Assembly: GCA_900556295.1 (NCBI GenBank)
Contig: USOK01000012.1
Location: forward strand, 1-14,448
DNA: 14,448 nt
Direction: 5' to 3'
Source of the DNA: an uncultured bacterium
GTDB taxonomy: Bacteria > Cyanobacteriota > Vampirovibrionia > Gastranaerophilales > Gastranaerophilaceae
Shown here: piece by piece, positions 1 to 7,591 of the stretch
Numbering within the stretch: position 1 is the first letter of the stretch
Layout of the letters: every line of letters starts with the position of its first letter
Made by a program: the position numbers and the translations under genes
The notes under the pieces: model-generated
The model's input: the letters and a program-made list of their open reading frames with translations, nothing else
Database searches by the model: none
What the model was told of the DNA's origin: nothing

Positions 1-87
1 ATAGTTTTTAAAATCCTTTGCTATTTCATAAATAGTTGTTCCATCTTCATATTCATATTCAACATTTCCAACAGTAACACTAATCAT
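1..87 (-). CDS. Nucleoside kinase with N-terminal TGS domain, partial (C-terminal part beyond window)
   Basis: Only the first 29 codons are present; the gene runs off the left edge. The translation starts MISVTVGNVEYEYEDGTT and continues IYEIAKDF, which matches a TGS domain (the beta-grasp module of ThrRS, GTPases and SpoT). The form 'EYEDGTTIYEIAKDF' is closer to the TGS domain heading the uridine-kinase-like nucleoside kinases of Firmicutes and relatives than to threonyl-tRNA synthetase, so a nucleoside-phosphorylating enzyme is inferred. The ATG at 87-85 lies inside the end of the upstream ATPase gene (stop TAG at 82-80), giving an 8-bp overlap in another frame and suggesting translational coupling as last visible gene of the operon. 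The kinase domain itself is not in view, so ThrRS or another TGS protein cannot be excluded. Confidence 0.55.
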   Translation of the reverse strand, partial: MISVTVGNVEYEYEDGTTIYEIAKDFKNY

Positions 88-3046
88 AATACTCAAGTCC
101 TTTCCTGTTTATTTTCAAATTATTCATAACACAAAAAGTCGAAAGTGATTTGCTTGACTGTTTCAAATCTTTCAGAACATACATATTCTTTGTTTGAGCA
201 ATCAACTCTTCTGCTTGTTTATACATTTTTTCAGCAGTTTGAAGATATTCAATCTGCTGGCTGGATTTCACCAATCCCAATTCTTGGAAGTATTTCCCAT
301 AAAGAATATACAAACGAGATAACAAATCGTTCATACTAAATTTCTTAGCAAGCGTAATTGCGTTATCAAGATGGATTTGAGCTGTTTCAAAGTCAGACGT
401 TGTAATTGCACATTTTGCAATAACCATTTTCAACAATACTGTAAAGAAATAGCTGTCAATTTTAGGGTTTTGAGCAACTTCAAGAGCTTGTTCAGCAATT
501 TCCATAGCATTTTGCGGACCTTCAGTGTTTAATGTTGCATCAGCAATCAAGAACCAAGTCAATAGCGCACCTACCGCCATTTTTTCTTTTGCAAAATATG
601 CAATTTGGTCATTATAAATCTCTATGGCCTGCTTTGTGTTGTCATTATCTTTGAACACTTTACCCAGCAATGTTTTCAAGATATTTTTTGTAAAATTATC
701 ACCATTATTATTTGCAAAAGTTACAATTTGGAACAAATCCTCTTGGATTCCATCATAATGCTTTTTGAAGAAGTTATTTACAATATTAATAAAATTCCAA
801 CGCAGAATTGTCTCATTATCCATAATACTTCCACGATACATTTTCAAAACTTCCTCAAGCATCTGTTCAGACGCTTTATAGTTGCCTTTCATCGTATTTG
901 CGAATGCCAAAGTTATTTTACACTTGCAAATAAACAAGTCATCTTGAACCTGATTGCGTTCAATAATATCAAAAAGTATAGTTAAAATCTCAAACGACCT
1001 ATCGTTACCCTGCATTACAAGCGCATTTGCAAGAACTAAATATGTTTTAAGCCAAGTTTCGTACATAAAACCAAGCTTAGCATCCTTCAAATTCTGCTTT
1101 TTGCTAAAATACTGATCCAGTACAGGCATAATCTCTGTATCAATCATATTGATAATTTGCCCGCAATTACCAATATTTAGCAAAGCATTCAATTTTGTTG
1201 TTTTCAACAAAGCAACTTCAATTTGATTATCAGGTTTAATCTTTTTCAAAACCGAATCAACACATTCAACTTCGCCAAAATAGTTTCCTGTTTTTCTACA
1301 GCAAGAAGCTAAATATGCGAGTAATTCAACTTCTTTTGGACTGTCCCCAACTGCTTGAGCATTAGAAATTGCATCCGGAAGATATTCAATCGCCTCTGTC
1401 GGATTTGAATTGGCTAAAAGTTTACCCAAACGTTCAGAAATATTGTATCTAATTTTGAGCGTTTGCGTTTCGTCAAACTCGTTAATCAGCGCAAGCGACT
1501 GTTTTTGCGAAATTGCATATAAATTCAAATCCCCAATATACGAAGCCAGTCTTGTGTTTTTTGTCCAAATTTCAAAAGCAAGTTGAGGTTGCTTCAAATT
1601 CTGCGCAATAATTCCCAATATCGCATGTGAATTAAGAGTAAACCCTGTTAAATGTTTAAAAATTTTCTTATTAATTTCGTTATAATTAATATCATTTTTT
1701 GCGGATTTCAAAATCGTTTCCCACAAGCGAAGTGAGCTGAATTCACAGTAAATATCGTTGATTGGCGTAATATAATCCATCTTTTTAAGATAAATCATAA
1801 TTTCCAAAAATGTTTTGTCATCGACTTCAAAAATCTCTTTAACTAAATTCATATTGATTTTGTCACCAATAATCGCAGAACCCAGCAAAATATCATAAGC
1901 AATCGGATTGATATGCGCTAAAAGTCCAAGTCTAAATTCCAACAACGCATTGAATGTGCTTGCTAGTTGAAAATCCTTTCCGGAAAGCTGGCAATCAAAA
2001 CAGAAATCGAGTGCATGATTAATATATGAAGGATTTCCTTTGCTAATCGCAAAAATTTCCTGCAACTCAAACTGATTAAGTTGCGGAAAGCCTTCAATTT
2101 TAGATGTTTTTTGGTTAACGAGCATTCCCATCTGACCAAATTCTAGCGGGGCAATACCAACATCAAGATAAATCCTTTCATCAGTGTTTTCAGGGAAATA
2201 AAAATATCCTTTTGCAGGTTTTGGTTCATTATAAAGCAATAAAAATTTTAAATTGCTCCAAACATTTTCTTTTTTGATAAATTTACTCAAAAACTCGTAA
2301 GAAAAACCATCAATAAAATCAAAATTATCCACAACAATAACAAACTTTCCTGTCGCAGTAATTTTGTCAAAAACTTTATTTAAAAATTCAAACGTACTGT
2401 TTTTGTTTCCAACAATATCCTCAAAAGTACCATCTTTACTCGGATATAAAAAGTTAATCAAATCAAAAACCTGATTATTATTTAGTTCTGGGAATTCGTT
2501 ACGAAAAAATTTTTTGAACTGCAAATTATTCAAGCAAAAATTCGGCAAATTAAAAATATTCAATAAAATATCTTGAATTAACCCGCCTGACGTAATTTGC
2601 GTAATCGGTGTACATTTTCCATAAAGCCATGAATAATTTTTGCAATCATTCATAATAGCTTTTAGTACAACTGTTTTACCGATTCCTTTTTCTCCACTTA
2701 AAGAAAAAATCTTTTTATCTCGAGAATTTATTCCCTTAACCAAGATATTTTTTGCACTCTGTTGAGAAACAAGATTTGCAGGATTTTCAAGCTTTATATT
2801 TTTATCTTCTGCTTTCGGTTTTTTGAACGAGTAACCACATTTTCTGCATCTAACTGAATTCGGGAAATTAACACTGTTACAATTTGGGCAGAGTTTCAGA
2901 ATTTCTTTACCACAATTTTTGCATTTAAAGTCAAATATTGAATTCACCGTATTACAATTTTTGCAAATCAATCCGGTGCGAGCTTTACAATAAGGGCACT
3001 TCAAAGTATTGTCAGGAATTGTTTTTTTGCATACTGGGCACTTCAT
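80..3046 (-). CDS. Triple zinc-ribbon STAND-type P-loop ATPase with C-terminal helical (TPR-like) repeats
   Basis: 988 residues, probably cytoplasmic. Three C-x2-C/C-x2-C zinc ribbons open the protein (C3/C6/C17/C20, C28/C31/C42/C45, C53/C56/C67/C70). After a linker comes an NTPase module: Walker A GEKGIGKT (118-125), Walker B-like FVIVVDNFDFID (235-246, D240), a sensor-type segment ISKGNPSYINHAL (334-346) and a winged-helix-like segment around AIIGD (391-395). The last three are typical of AAA_16/STAND ATPases fused to class III adenylate cyclases or MalT-like regulators. Residues about 480-980 are all-helical with TPR-like periodicity, such as A-x2-LE-x-ALEVAQ and A-x-LDNAITLAKK. No cyclase, kinase or HTH output domain is visible, so ATP-dependent signal integration or scaffolding is inferred. 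The start follows the sigma-like gene by 13 bp; that gene's TAG stop overlaps the AGGAT ribosome-binding site. Confidence 0.72.
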   Translation of the reverse strand: MKCPVCKKTIPDNTLKCPYCKARTGLICKNCNTVNSIFDFKCKNCGKEILKLCPNCNSVNFPNSVRCRKCGYSFKKPKAEDKNIKLENPANLVSQQSAKNILVKGINSRDKKIFSLSGEKGIGKTVVLKAIMNDCKNYSWLYGKCTPITQITSGGLIQDILLNIFNLPNFCLNNLQFKKFFRNEFPELNNNQVFDLINFLYPSKDGTFEDIVGNKNSTFEFLNKVFDKITATGKFVIVVDNFDFIDGFSYEFLSKFIKKENVWSNLKFLLLYNEPKPAKGYFYFPENTDERIYLDVGIAPLEFGQMGMLVNQKTSKIEGFPQLNQFELQEIFAISKGNPSYINHALDFCFDCQLSGKDFQLASTFNALLEFRLGLLAHINPIAYDILLGSAIIGDKINMNLVKEIFEVDDKTFLEIMIYLKKMDYITPINDIYCEFSSLRLWETILKSAKNDINYNEINKKIFKHLTGFTLNSHAILGIIAQNLKQPQLAFEIWTKNTRLASYIGDLNLYAISQKQSLALINEFDETQTLKIRYNISERLGKLLANSNPTEAIEYLPDAISNAQAVGDSPKEVELLAYLASCCRKTGNYFGEVECVDSVLKKIKPDNQIEVALLKTTKLNALLNIGNCGQIINMIDTEIMPVLDQYFSKKQNLKDAKLGFMYETWLKTYLVLANALVMQGNDRSFEILTILFDIIERNQVQDDLFICKCKITLAFANTMKGNYKASEQMLEEVLKMYRGSIMDNETILRWNFINIVNNFFKKHYDGIQEDLFQIVTFANNNGDNFTKNILKTLLGKVFKDNDNTKQAIEIYNDQIAYFAKEKMAVGALLTWFLIADATLNTEGPQNAMEIAEQALEVAQNPKIDSYFFTVLLKMVIAKCAITTSDFETAQIHLDNAITLAKKFSMNDLLSRLYILYGKYFQELGLVKSSQQIEYLQTAEKMYKQAEELIAQTKNMYVLKDLKQSSKSLSTFCVMNNLKINRKGLEYYD

Positions 3047-3059
3047 TATATTATAAATC

Positions 3060-3629
3060 CTAGTTGAAAGTCTGTTTTACTTTTTCCATCAACTTAAATA
3101 ATCTTTTAGAAACTTCAGACTGAGAAATTGACAACTCTTCTGCAATTTCCTTTTGAGTCAAACCTTTTTCATACCTTAAATCATACAACCTAGCATATTG
3201 CTTGTCTGGTTCTAGTTCGTCAACTTCAAAAACAGAATCAACAATAATTTGAAGAATTTCTTTTTTTACCGCAACATCTTCCGGCGTATCCTGAATTGCT
3301 ATAGGTTCATAAGAAATTTCCATTTTAGAATAATCAGGCAAACTCGACTGTGAAACTGTTTCCAAAGGAAGTTCTTTTGTTGACATATAACCGGTTCTAG
3401 TACGTCTTAATCTGCCTTCATTTTTAAGCACATTCAAAATAGAAGTGGTAGCTATTTTTTTCAAATAAGCTTCCAGCGTGGCATCAGAAGTAACAGTTTT
3501 CACGATTAACAAAGACCTTTTGCAGGTTTCGTTAAAAAAATCATCGAACAAATCTTCGTTGTTAGCGAATTTCCTATCGTTTTTTATTATTTTTTCTATT
3601 AAGTCTATCTTGTCTTGCGCTAATTCCAC
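3060..3629 (-). CDS. Small sigma-70/ECF-like RNA polymerase sigma factor
   Basis: 189 residues starting at GTG (3629-3627), preceded by GAGGAAA about ten bases upstream. The C-terminus (about 143-182) is a clear sigma region 4: ARLYDLRYEKGLTQKEIAEE followed by LSISQSEVSKRLFKLMEK, a helix-turn-helix for -35 recognition. Residues about 50-77 (ATLEAYLKKIATTSILNVLK then NEGRLRR) resemble the end of region 2 of ECF factors ('FL..IA.N...D.LR..RR'). The canonical region 2.2 core-binding motif is not obvious, so core binding is less certain than DNA binding. A 65-residue acidic linker joins the two parts. It lies 37 bp after the large membrane protein gene and 13 bp before the STAND ATPase gene, so all three are probably co-transcribed. 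One of those two partners may control its activity (inference). Confidence 0.75.
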   Translation of the reverse strand: MELAQDKIDLIEKIIKNDRKFANNEDLFDDFFNETCKRSLLIVKTVTSDATLEAYLKKIATTSILNVLKNEGRLRRTRTGYMSTKELPLETVSQSSLPDYSKMEISYEPIAIQDTPEDVAVKKEILQIIVDSVFEVDELEPDKQYARLYDLRYEKGLTQKEIAEELSISQSEVSKRLFKLMEKVKQTFN

Positions 3630-3666
3630 GTTAAGGTTTCCTCGTTCTTACCACATTATAGCATAA

Positions 3667-6600
3667 TTAGAAATATATGATAAGAGCCAAATTGAAATCA
3701 GGGGTCTTTATCTCGTCACTAGGCGGTTTTACGACGTTTAGGGTTTCTTTAACAGATTGTAACACAATATTATCAATTTGCGTTGAGCCACTGCTTGAAA
3801 CAATTCTTGAATCCTGAATGCCACCGTCTTTACTTAGTTTCAGGCTTACCTTAACTTGATTTGTATAAGCGTACTCATCTGTCAAGAGTAAATCTGCAGA
3901 AAGTGACAATTTTATACTTTTTCCTGCCGTTCTCAAATAATTTTGCATTTTTGGACTATAAGATAGAGTATCAGGAACATCCCATACAAGTTTGCTGACA
4001 TCCATGTAAGATTCTCTTGCACCTTGTTTTGGTTTAATCGCAGTGTTTTTAAGTTCTTTTACCTGCTGACTTTTCTGAACATTAGGTGTTGTTTCTTTCT
4101 TTATATCAGGCGCATTTGCCAAAATATTTTCATTTGTTTCTCCCTGTGTTGTCCCAGAGTCTGTTGCAGGAGCGTTTTGTGGAACAATCGGTTCAACCAT
4201 ATCGGCAGAATTATCTACTTTCGGTTTCAAGAATGTACCAGCGGCCGCAGCAGCCAAAACCGCAACTAACACCGCAGCTATAATTACAGTATTTTTGTTA
4301 GTCTTCGGTTTATTCATTAAAGCAGCTCCCGGGACAACCGGTTCTGAAATATCTTCTATATTATCCAATTCTGAATCCGTCGCAGGGTCAGTATCATTAA
4401 ACAAAACGCCAATACTTTCATTTTCAGCATCATCTGAACCACCTGTTTGAAGCGAAGTATCCGTATTTTCAGCCAAACCTAAAAGGTCATCAATGTTAGC
4501 CATTTCAGGCTCTTCATCCGCTGTATTATTAACAACCTCTTCTGCATCAAAACTTTCTTCAACATTTTGTAAACCTGTATCTGTTTCTATTGGAGTTTCT
4601 TGCGTAGTTGATTCAACATCATCACCTAAAAAATCTGAAATATCAGGGATTTCATTTTCATCAGTCGAAGTTCCGGCATTTTCTGCTGAAACATCTTGTT
4701 CCGGAAGCTCTTCAACAACAGATTTTGCATCAGTATTCGCAACTTCCTCACCATTTTCAGATTCGACAGAATTGTCTGTCACTGTTGTTTCTGTTAAATC
4801 CGAAATATCAGGAATATCATCCAATGAAACTTCATCTGCCTGCGGAGCTTCATTTGTTAGCTCAACAGGAGCTTCTGCAGTAGTCGAAGAATTCAATACA
4901 TCATCAATTTGCGCAAGCAAATCGTCAGAAGAAATATCTTCTGCACTCTGTGTCGAAATGTTTTCATCTGTAGTTAAACCCTCGATTGAAATATTGTCAA
5001 GATTTTCCGGAGTAAGATTGTCTAACAAGTTTTTGCCAAAACTTTCATGATTTTCATCTTCAACAATTTCCGGCAAAGTTTCCTCTACGGGTGCTGAAAC
5101 ATCTTCAATTTCTGTGTTTTCAGTAATATCTAATGGCTCAATTTCAGCATTTTCTGTATTTGTAACTTCCAATGGCTCGGGCTCTGTAAGATTTTCAATA
5201 TTATCAATATTTTCTAAAGAAACTTTTTCTTTTTCAAAATCAACTTCCGACTGAGCTTCTTTTTCATCAACAGCGTCAAAGGAAATTGTGTTTTCTTCAA
5301 AATTATCCTGTGGATTTAATGTTTCAATATTCGAAACATCGACATCATCAAACGAAATCGTATTTTGTTCAATAATGCTGTCATCAACTTCCAATGGTTC
5401 AATATCAGTAACATCAACATCGTTTAAAGAAATTGGTTCTTCTTCTGCGATATTCAAAGGTTCAACTTCATCTTGTATCGTCTGAGTTTCTGCAACATCA
5501 TCCAAAGAGATTTTATTATCAATTGAGTCTATAAAATCTGTCTTTTCTTCCACGCTAGGAATATCAACATCATCAAGTGAAATAGCTTCCGGATTAACAT
5601 CGTCTTCCACAATAGAAATATCTTCTAATTTTGATGCATCTATATTATCAAGTGATATCGGTTCACTTGTTCCGTTCATCAAATCTTTTGCAACATCCAG
5701 CCCTGCACTAGCCAAGTCAATTCCAGCTTCTGCAACAGCACCAATACTTTCAACAGTATTTGCAACAGTTCCAATTTCACTTGCAGTTGCACCAATTGCT
5801 CCTCCAACAGCTCCTGCTGCAGCACCTGCAATTGCAGTTCCGGCAATGTTCGCCAACCCGTCAACAAGCGAATTCCCGTTTTTATCTTTCGTATTGTTTT
5901 CTTCTACGGAAATTTCAGGCTCTGCCAAATCGTCTAAATTCAACTCTTCAGATTCATCACCCTCAAGAGTATCAACGGCTTCTAACCCTTCATCATTGCT
6001 TGCACTTTCAGCTTCTTCAACACCATCAAGCGCAATATCAGAAATTGGTTCGAGTTCCATGTCATCAAAATTCAAAACTTCCGGTTCATCGTCTTCGTTT
6101 GTTTCTACAGTATCGCAAACTTCCTGAACAGACTCAATAGTTTCATCTTGAACCTCAACAGGCATTTGTTTCAGTTCGGGCTTTTTAACATTATTATCTG
6201 TCATTGCCTTATATGAAAGAGTTTCGAAGTTTTCATATTCAATAAATTTATCCCTTAATTCTGCACTTTTTGTCAATTGCTGAATCAAGAACTTTTTGTC
6301 AGCTTCTGAAATATCATTATCAGACATTGCAACGATTATACGTTCAGAATTTGACATATCTTCTTCAGTAAGAGTTTCCGCAGTATTTCCACTATAAGAA
6401 TCAATATATTTTTTCAAATCTTTTGCTGAACTTAATTTTTCTTTTTCAACAAAATAATACTTATCATTTGCGTTATTTTTATTGATAAGCTTAGGTTCAA
6501 AAAATCCAAGGAATTTTACATGTGACAAGTCTTTTGCAAGATAAAAAACAAGATAAATATCTGGGACAAGATTGTACTCAAAATGAGATTTTGGAATAAA

Positions 6601-6885
6601 AATAGCATTTTCATCAAACACAACTCTCACATCCATGCGAATATTTGGCAAAATAATATCTGAAATATCCATCTCTTCAAGAATTTTTTTGATTGAGTGA
6701 ATATTATAAATATTTGAAATATCGATATCCTCTGATACCAAGTATTTCATAGCCAACTCAGCCCCTAGAGTATTCACGTATGCTCTGTTTTTTACATCCT
6801 TATGAGCAAACGAATTTGCAACTACGCTTGCATCCAATTTGTCTTGCTCGTCAATATAAATAAGTGTTTCTTGTTCTGATACCAT
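3667..6885 (-). CDS. Acidic repeat membrane protein with DUF1822-like N-terminus and TonB-like C-terminal domain
   Basis: 1072 residues from ATG 6885, chosen because GAGGAG sits six bases upstream; the reading frame stays open to 6975 but has no good site there. Residues 1 to about 200 form a folded domain (RAYVNTLGAELAMKYL, FIPKSHFEYN, KFLGFFEP) whose layout recalls cyanobacterial DUF1822 proteins; this is a memory-based match. Residues about 230-860 are a very acidic, low-complexity linker with repeats of the type ISLDDVD (ISLDNID, ISLNDVD, ISFDDVD, VSLDDIP). It is interrupted at about 332-402 by a Gly/Ala-rich glycine-zipper-like stretch. One strong transmembrane helix lies at about 866-886. 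The C-terminus (about 955-1072) looks like a TonB C-terminal fold (KVSLKLSKDGGIQDSRIV, SSSGSTQIDNIVLQSVKETL). Predicted topology is a cytoplasmic N-terminus and a periplasmic C-terminus. It is the first gene of the sigma-factor operon; function unknown. Confidence 0.72.
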   Translation of the reverse strand: MVSEQETLIYIDEQDKLDASVVANSFAHKDVKNRAYVNTLGAELAMKYLVSEDIDISNIYNIHSIKKILEEMDISDIILPNIRMDVRVVFDENAIFIPKSHFEYNLVPDIYLVFYLAKDLSHVKFLGFFEPKLINKNNANDKYYFVEKEKLSSAKDLKKYIDSYSGNTAETLTEEDMSNSERIIVAMSDNDISEADKKFLIQQLTKSAELRDKFIEYENFETLSYKAMTDNNVKKPELKQMPVEVQDETIESVQEVCDTVETNEDDEPEVLNFDDMELEPISDIALDGVEEAESASNDEGLEAVDTLEGDESEELNLDDLAEPEISVEENNTKDKNGNSLVDGLANIAGTAIAGAAAGAVGGAIGATASEIGTVANTVESIGAVAEAGIDLASAGLDVAKDLMNGTSEPISLDNIDASKLEDISIVEDDVNPEAISLDDVDIPSVEEKTDFIDSIDNKISLDDVAETQTIQDEVEPLNIAEEEPISLNDVDVTDIEPLEVDDSIIEQNTISFDDVDVSNIETLNPQDNFEENTISFDAVDEKEAQSEVDFEKEKVSLENIDNIENLTEPEPLEVTNTENAEIEPLDITENTEIEDVSAPVEETLPEIVEDENHESFGKNLLDNLTPENLDNISIEGLTTDENISTQSAEDISSDDLLAQIDDVLNSSTTAEAPVELTNEAPQADEVSLDDIPDISDLTETTVTDNSVESENGEEVANTDAKSVVEELPEQDVSAENAGTSTDENEIPDISDFLGDDVESTTQETPIETDTGLQNVEESFDAEEVVNNTADEEPEMANIDDLLGLAENTDTSLQTGGSDDAENESIGVLFNDTDPATDSELDNIEDISEPVVPGAALMNKPKTNKNTVIIAAVLVAVLAAAAAGTFLKPKVDNSADMVEPIVPQNAPATDSGTTQGETNENILANAPDIKKETTPNVQKSQQVKELKNTAIKPKQGARESYMDVSKLVWDVPDTLSYSPKMQNYLRTAGKSIKLSLSADLLLTDEYAYTNQVKVSLKLSKDGGIQDSRIVSSSGSTQIDNIVLQSVKETLNVVKPPSDEIKTPDFNLALIIYF

Positions 6886-7049
6886 GCTATTCTCCTCTTG
6901 TACTATATAAGATGACACGGGACAAAAAAATATTCCAAAATTTTTGTAAACTTTTGTAACAAATATTGAAAACATAAGTTTTTTAAGTCAAAATTTACAC
7001 ATAAGTCGTTTTAATCTACATGAAGGTGTTTTAAAAAAGGAGGTTTCTC
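6886..7049. other. Divergent intergenic region with presumed promoters for the sigma operon and the small membrane protein
   Basis: This 164-bp AT-rich gap must hold the promoter of the leftward sigma-factor operon and of the rightward small gene. No convincing -35/-10 pair stands out on either strand. The octamer ACATAAGT occurs twice, near 6973 and 7000, each followed by T-rich sequence. A perfect AGGAGG (7038-7043) precedes ATG 7050 by six bases. Confidence 0.4.
6892..6897 (-). promoter_or_regulatory. Ribosome-binding site fixing the start of the large membrane protein
   Basis: On the minus strand GAGGAG ends six bases before ATG 6885. The longer open frame would add 30 residues (to 6975) that include no comparable site and would lie in the AT-rich intergenic region, so this site decides the start. 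Confidence 0.7.
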
Positions 7050-7505
7050 ATGTTGAATTCTGTATCAGGTGTAAATTTTAAAGGAGATGTTACGCCAAAT
7101 CCAAACATTCAGGACTTAATTAGTTCTCCTGGTCAATATGCTTCACTTGCAGAAGAAGCTCCAGTTGATTCATTCGAAAAAACCGGTACAGAAAAAGAAC
7201 ATAAGAGTAAAGCTCCAGCAATTATTACAGCAATTGTTGGTTTAGCAGCCGCAGCATACGTAGGTTTAGGTATTGCGGTTGGCAAAGGTAAATTGAAAAA
7301 AGTTGAAGGTACTGATTTGAAATTTACAGAAAAAGCTCAAAACTTCTTCCACTCAATTGGTGAAAACGCTAGCAATATGTGGAAAAAAGTTCGTGGCAAA
7401 GAAACTGCTGAAGCTGATACTAAAACTCCCAAAAACGAAAAAACTCCGGAAGGAGAAGTTCCAAAAGCTGATGGTGAAACACCAGCTCCCGAAAAGAAAG
7501 ATTAA
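7050..7505 (+). CDS. Small single-pass membrane protein with N-terminal VNFKG tag, function unknown
   Basis: 151 residues with a perfect AGGAGG site six bases before the ATG, implying strong translation. The N-terminus contains VNFKG (residues 8-12). I recall related short 'FKG' N-termini on many otherwise unrelated proteins of gut Melainabacteria, but could not check this. Residues 13-55 are polar. One Ala/Gly-rich transmembrane helix follows (about 56-78: APAIITAIVGLAAAAYVGLG), then a Lys-rich stretch. A hydrophilic tail (about 117-151) is rich in Pro, Glu, Lys and Thr and has repeated 'TP.NEKTPEGE/GETPAPEK'-like units, so it is probably disordered. It diverges from the sigma-factor operon and ends just before a shared terminator. 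I recognise no catalytic motif. Confidence 0.7.
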   Translation: MLNSVSGVNFKGDVTPNPNIQDLISSPGQYASLAEEAPVDSFEKTGTEKEHKSKAPAIITAIVGLAAAAYVGLGIAVGKGKLKKVEGTDLKFTEKAQNFFHSIGENASNMWKKVRGKETAEADTKTPKNEKTPEGEVPKADGETPAPEKKD

Positions 7506-7530
7506 TCAAAAATCGCAAAACAATATAATT

Positions 7531-7559
7531 AAAAGACCTCTGAAATTCAGAGGTCTTTT
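7531..7559. terminator. Bidirectional rho-independent terminator
   Basis: A perfect 13-bp stem (7531-7543 with 7547-7559) closes a 3-base loop. Both arms end in A/T runs, so a U-tract is made on either strand. It lies 25 bp after the small membrane protein stop and 32 bp beyond the GGGtGRT gene stop, and can serve both convergent genes. Confidence 0.9.
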
Positions 7560-7591
7560 TTATACTGACATCAAGCTTTCTTATTTTACAA

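Noticed and set aside
1..87. Threonyl-tRNA synthetase N-terminus
   Set aside because: TGS domain fits, but the EYEDGTTIYEIAKDF form is closer to nucleoside kinases than to the ThrRS N-terminus; not fully excluded because only 29 codons are visible.
4493..5050. Open frame of 185 codons on the plus strand, Ser-rich
   Set aside because: It is antisense to the acidic linker of the large membrane protein; the Ser/Val/Ser-rich product is the mirror of GAA/GAT/TCT-type codons and has no ribosome-binding site. The same applies to the plus-strand frames at 5760-6140 and 5846-6127.
6886..6975. Upstream extension of the large membrane protein (30 extra residues)
   Set aside because: The internal ATG at 6885 has a strong GAGGAG site and the extension has none; the extension sequence is AT-rich promoter-like DNA.
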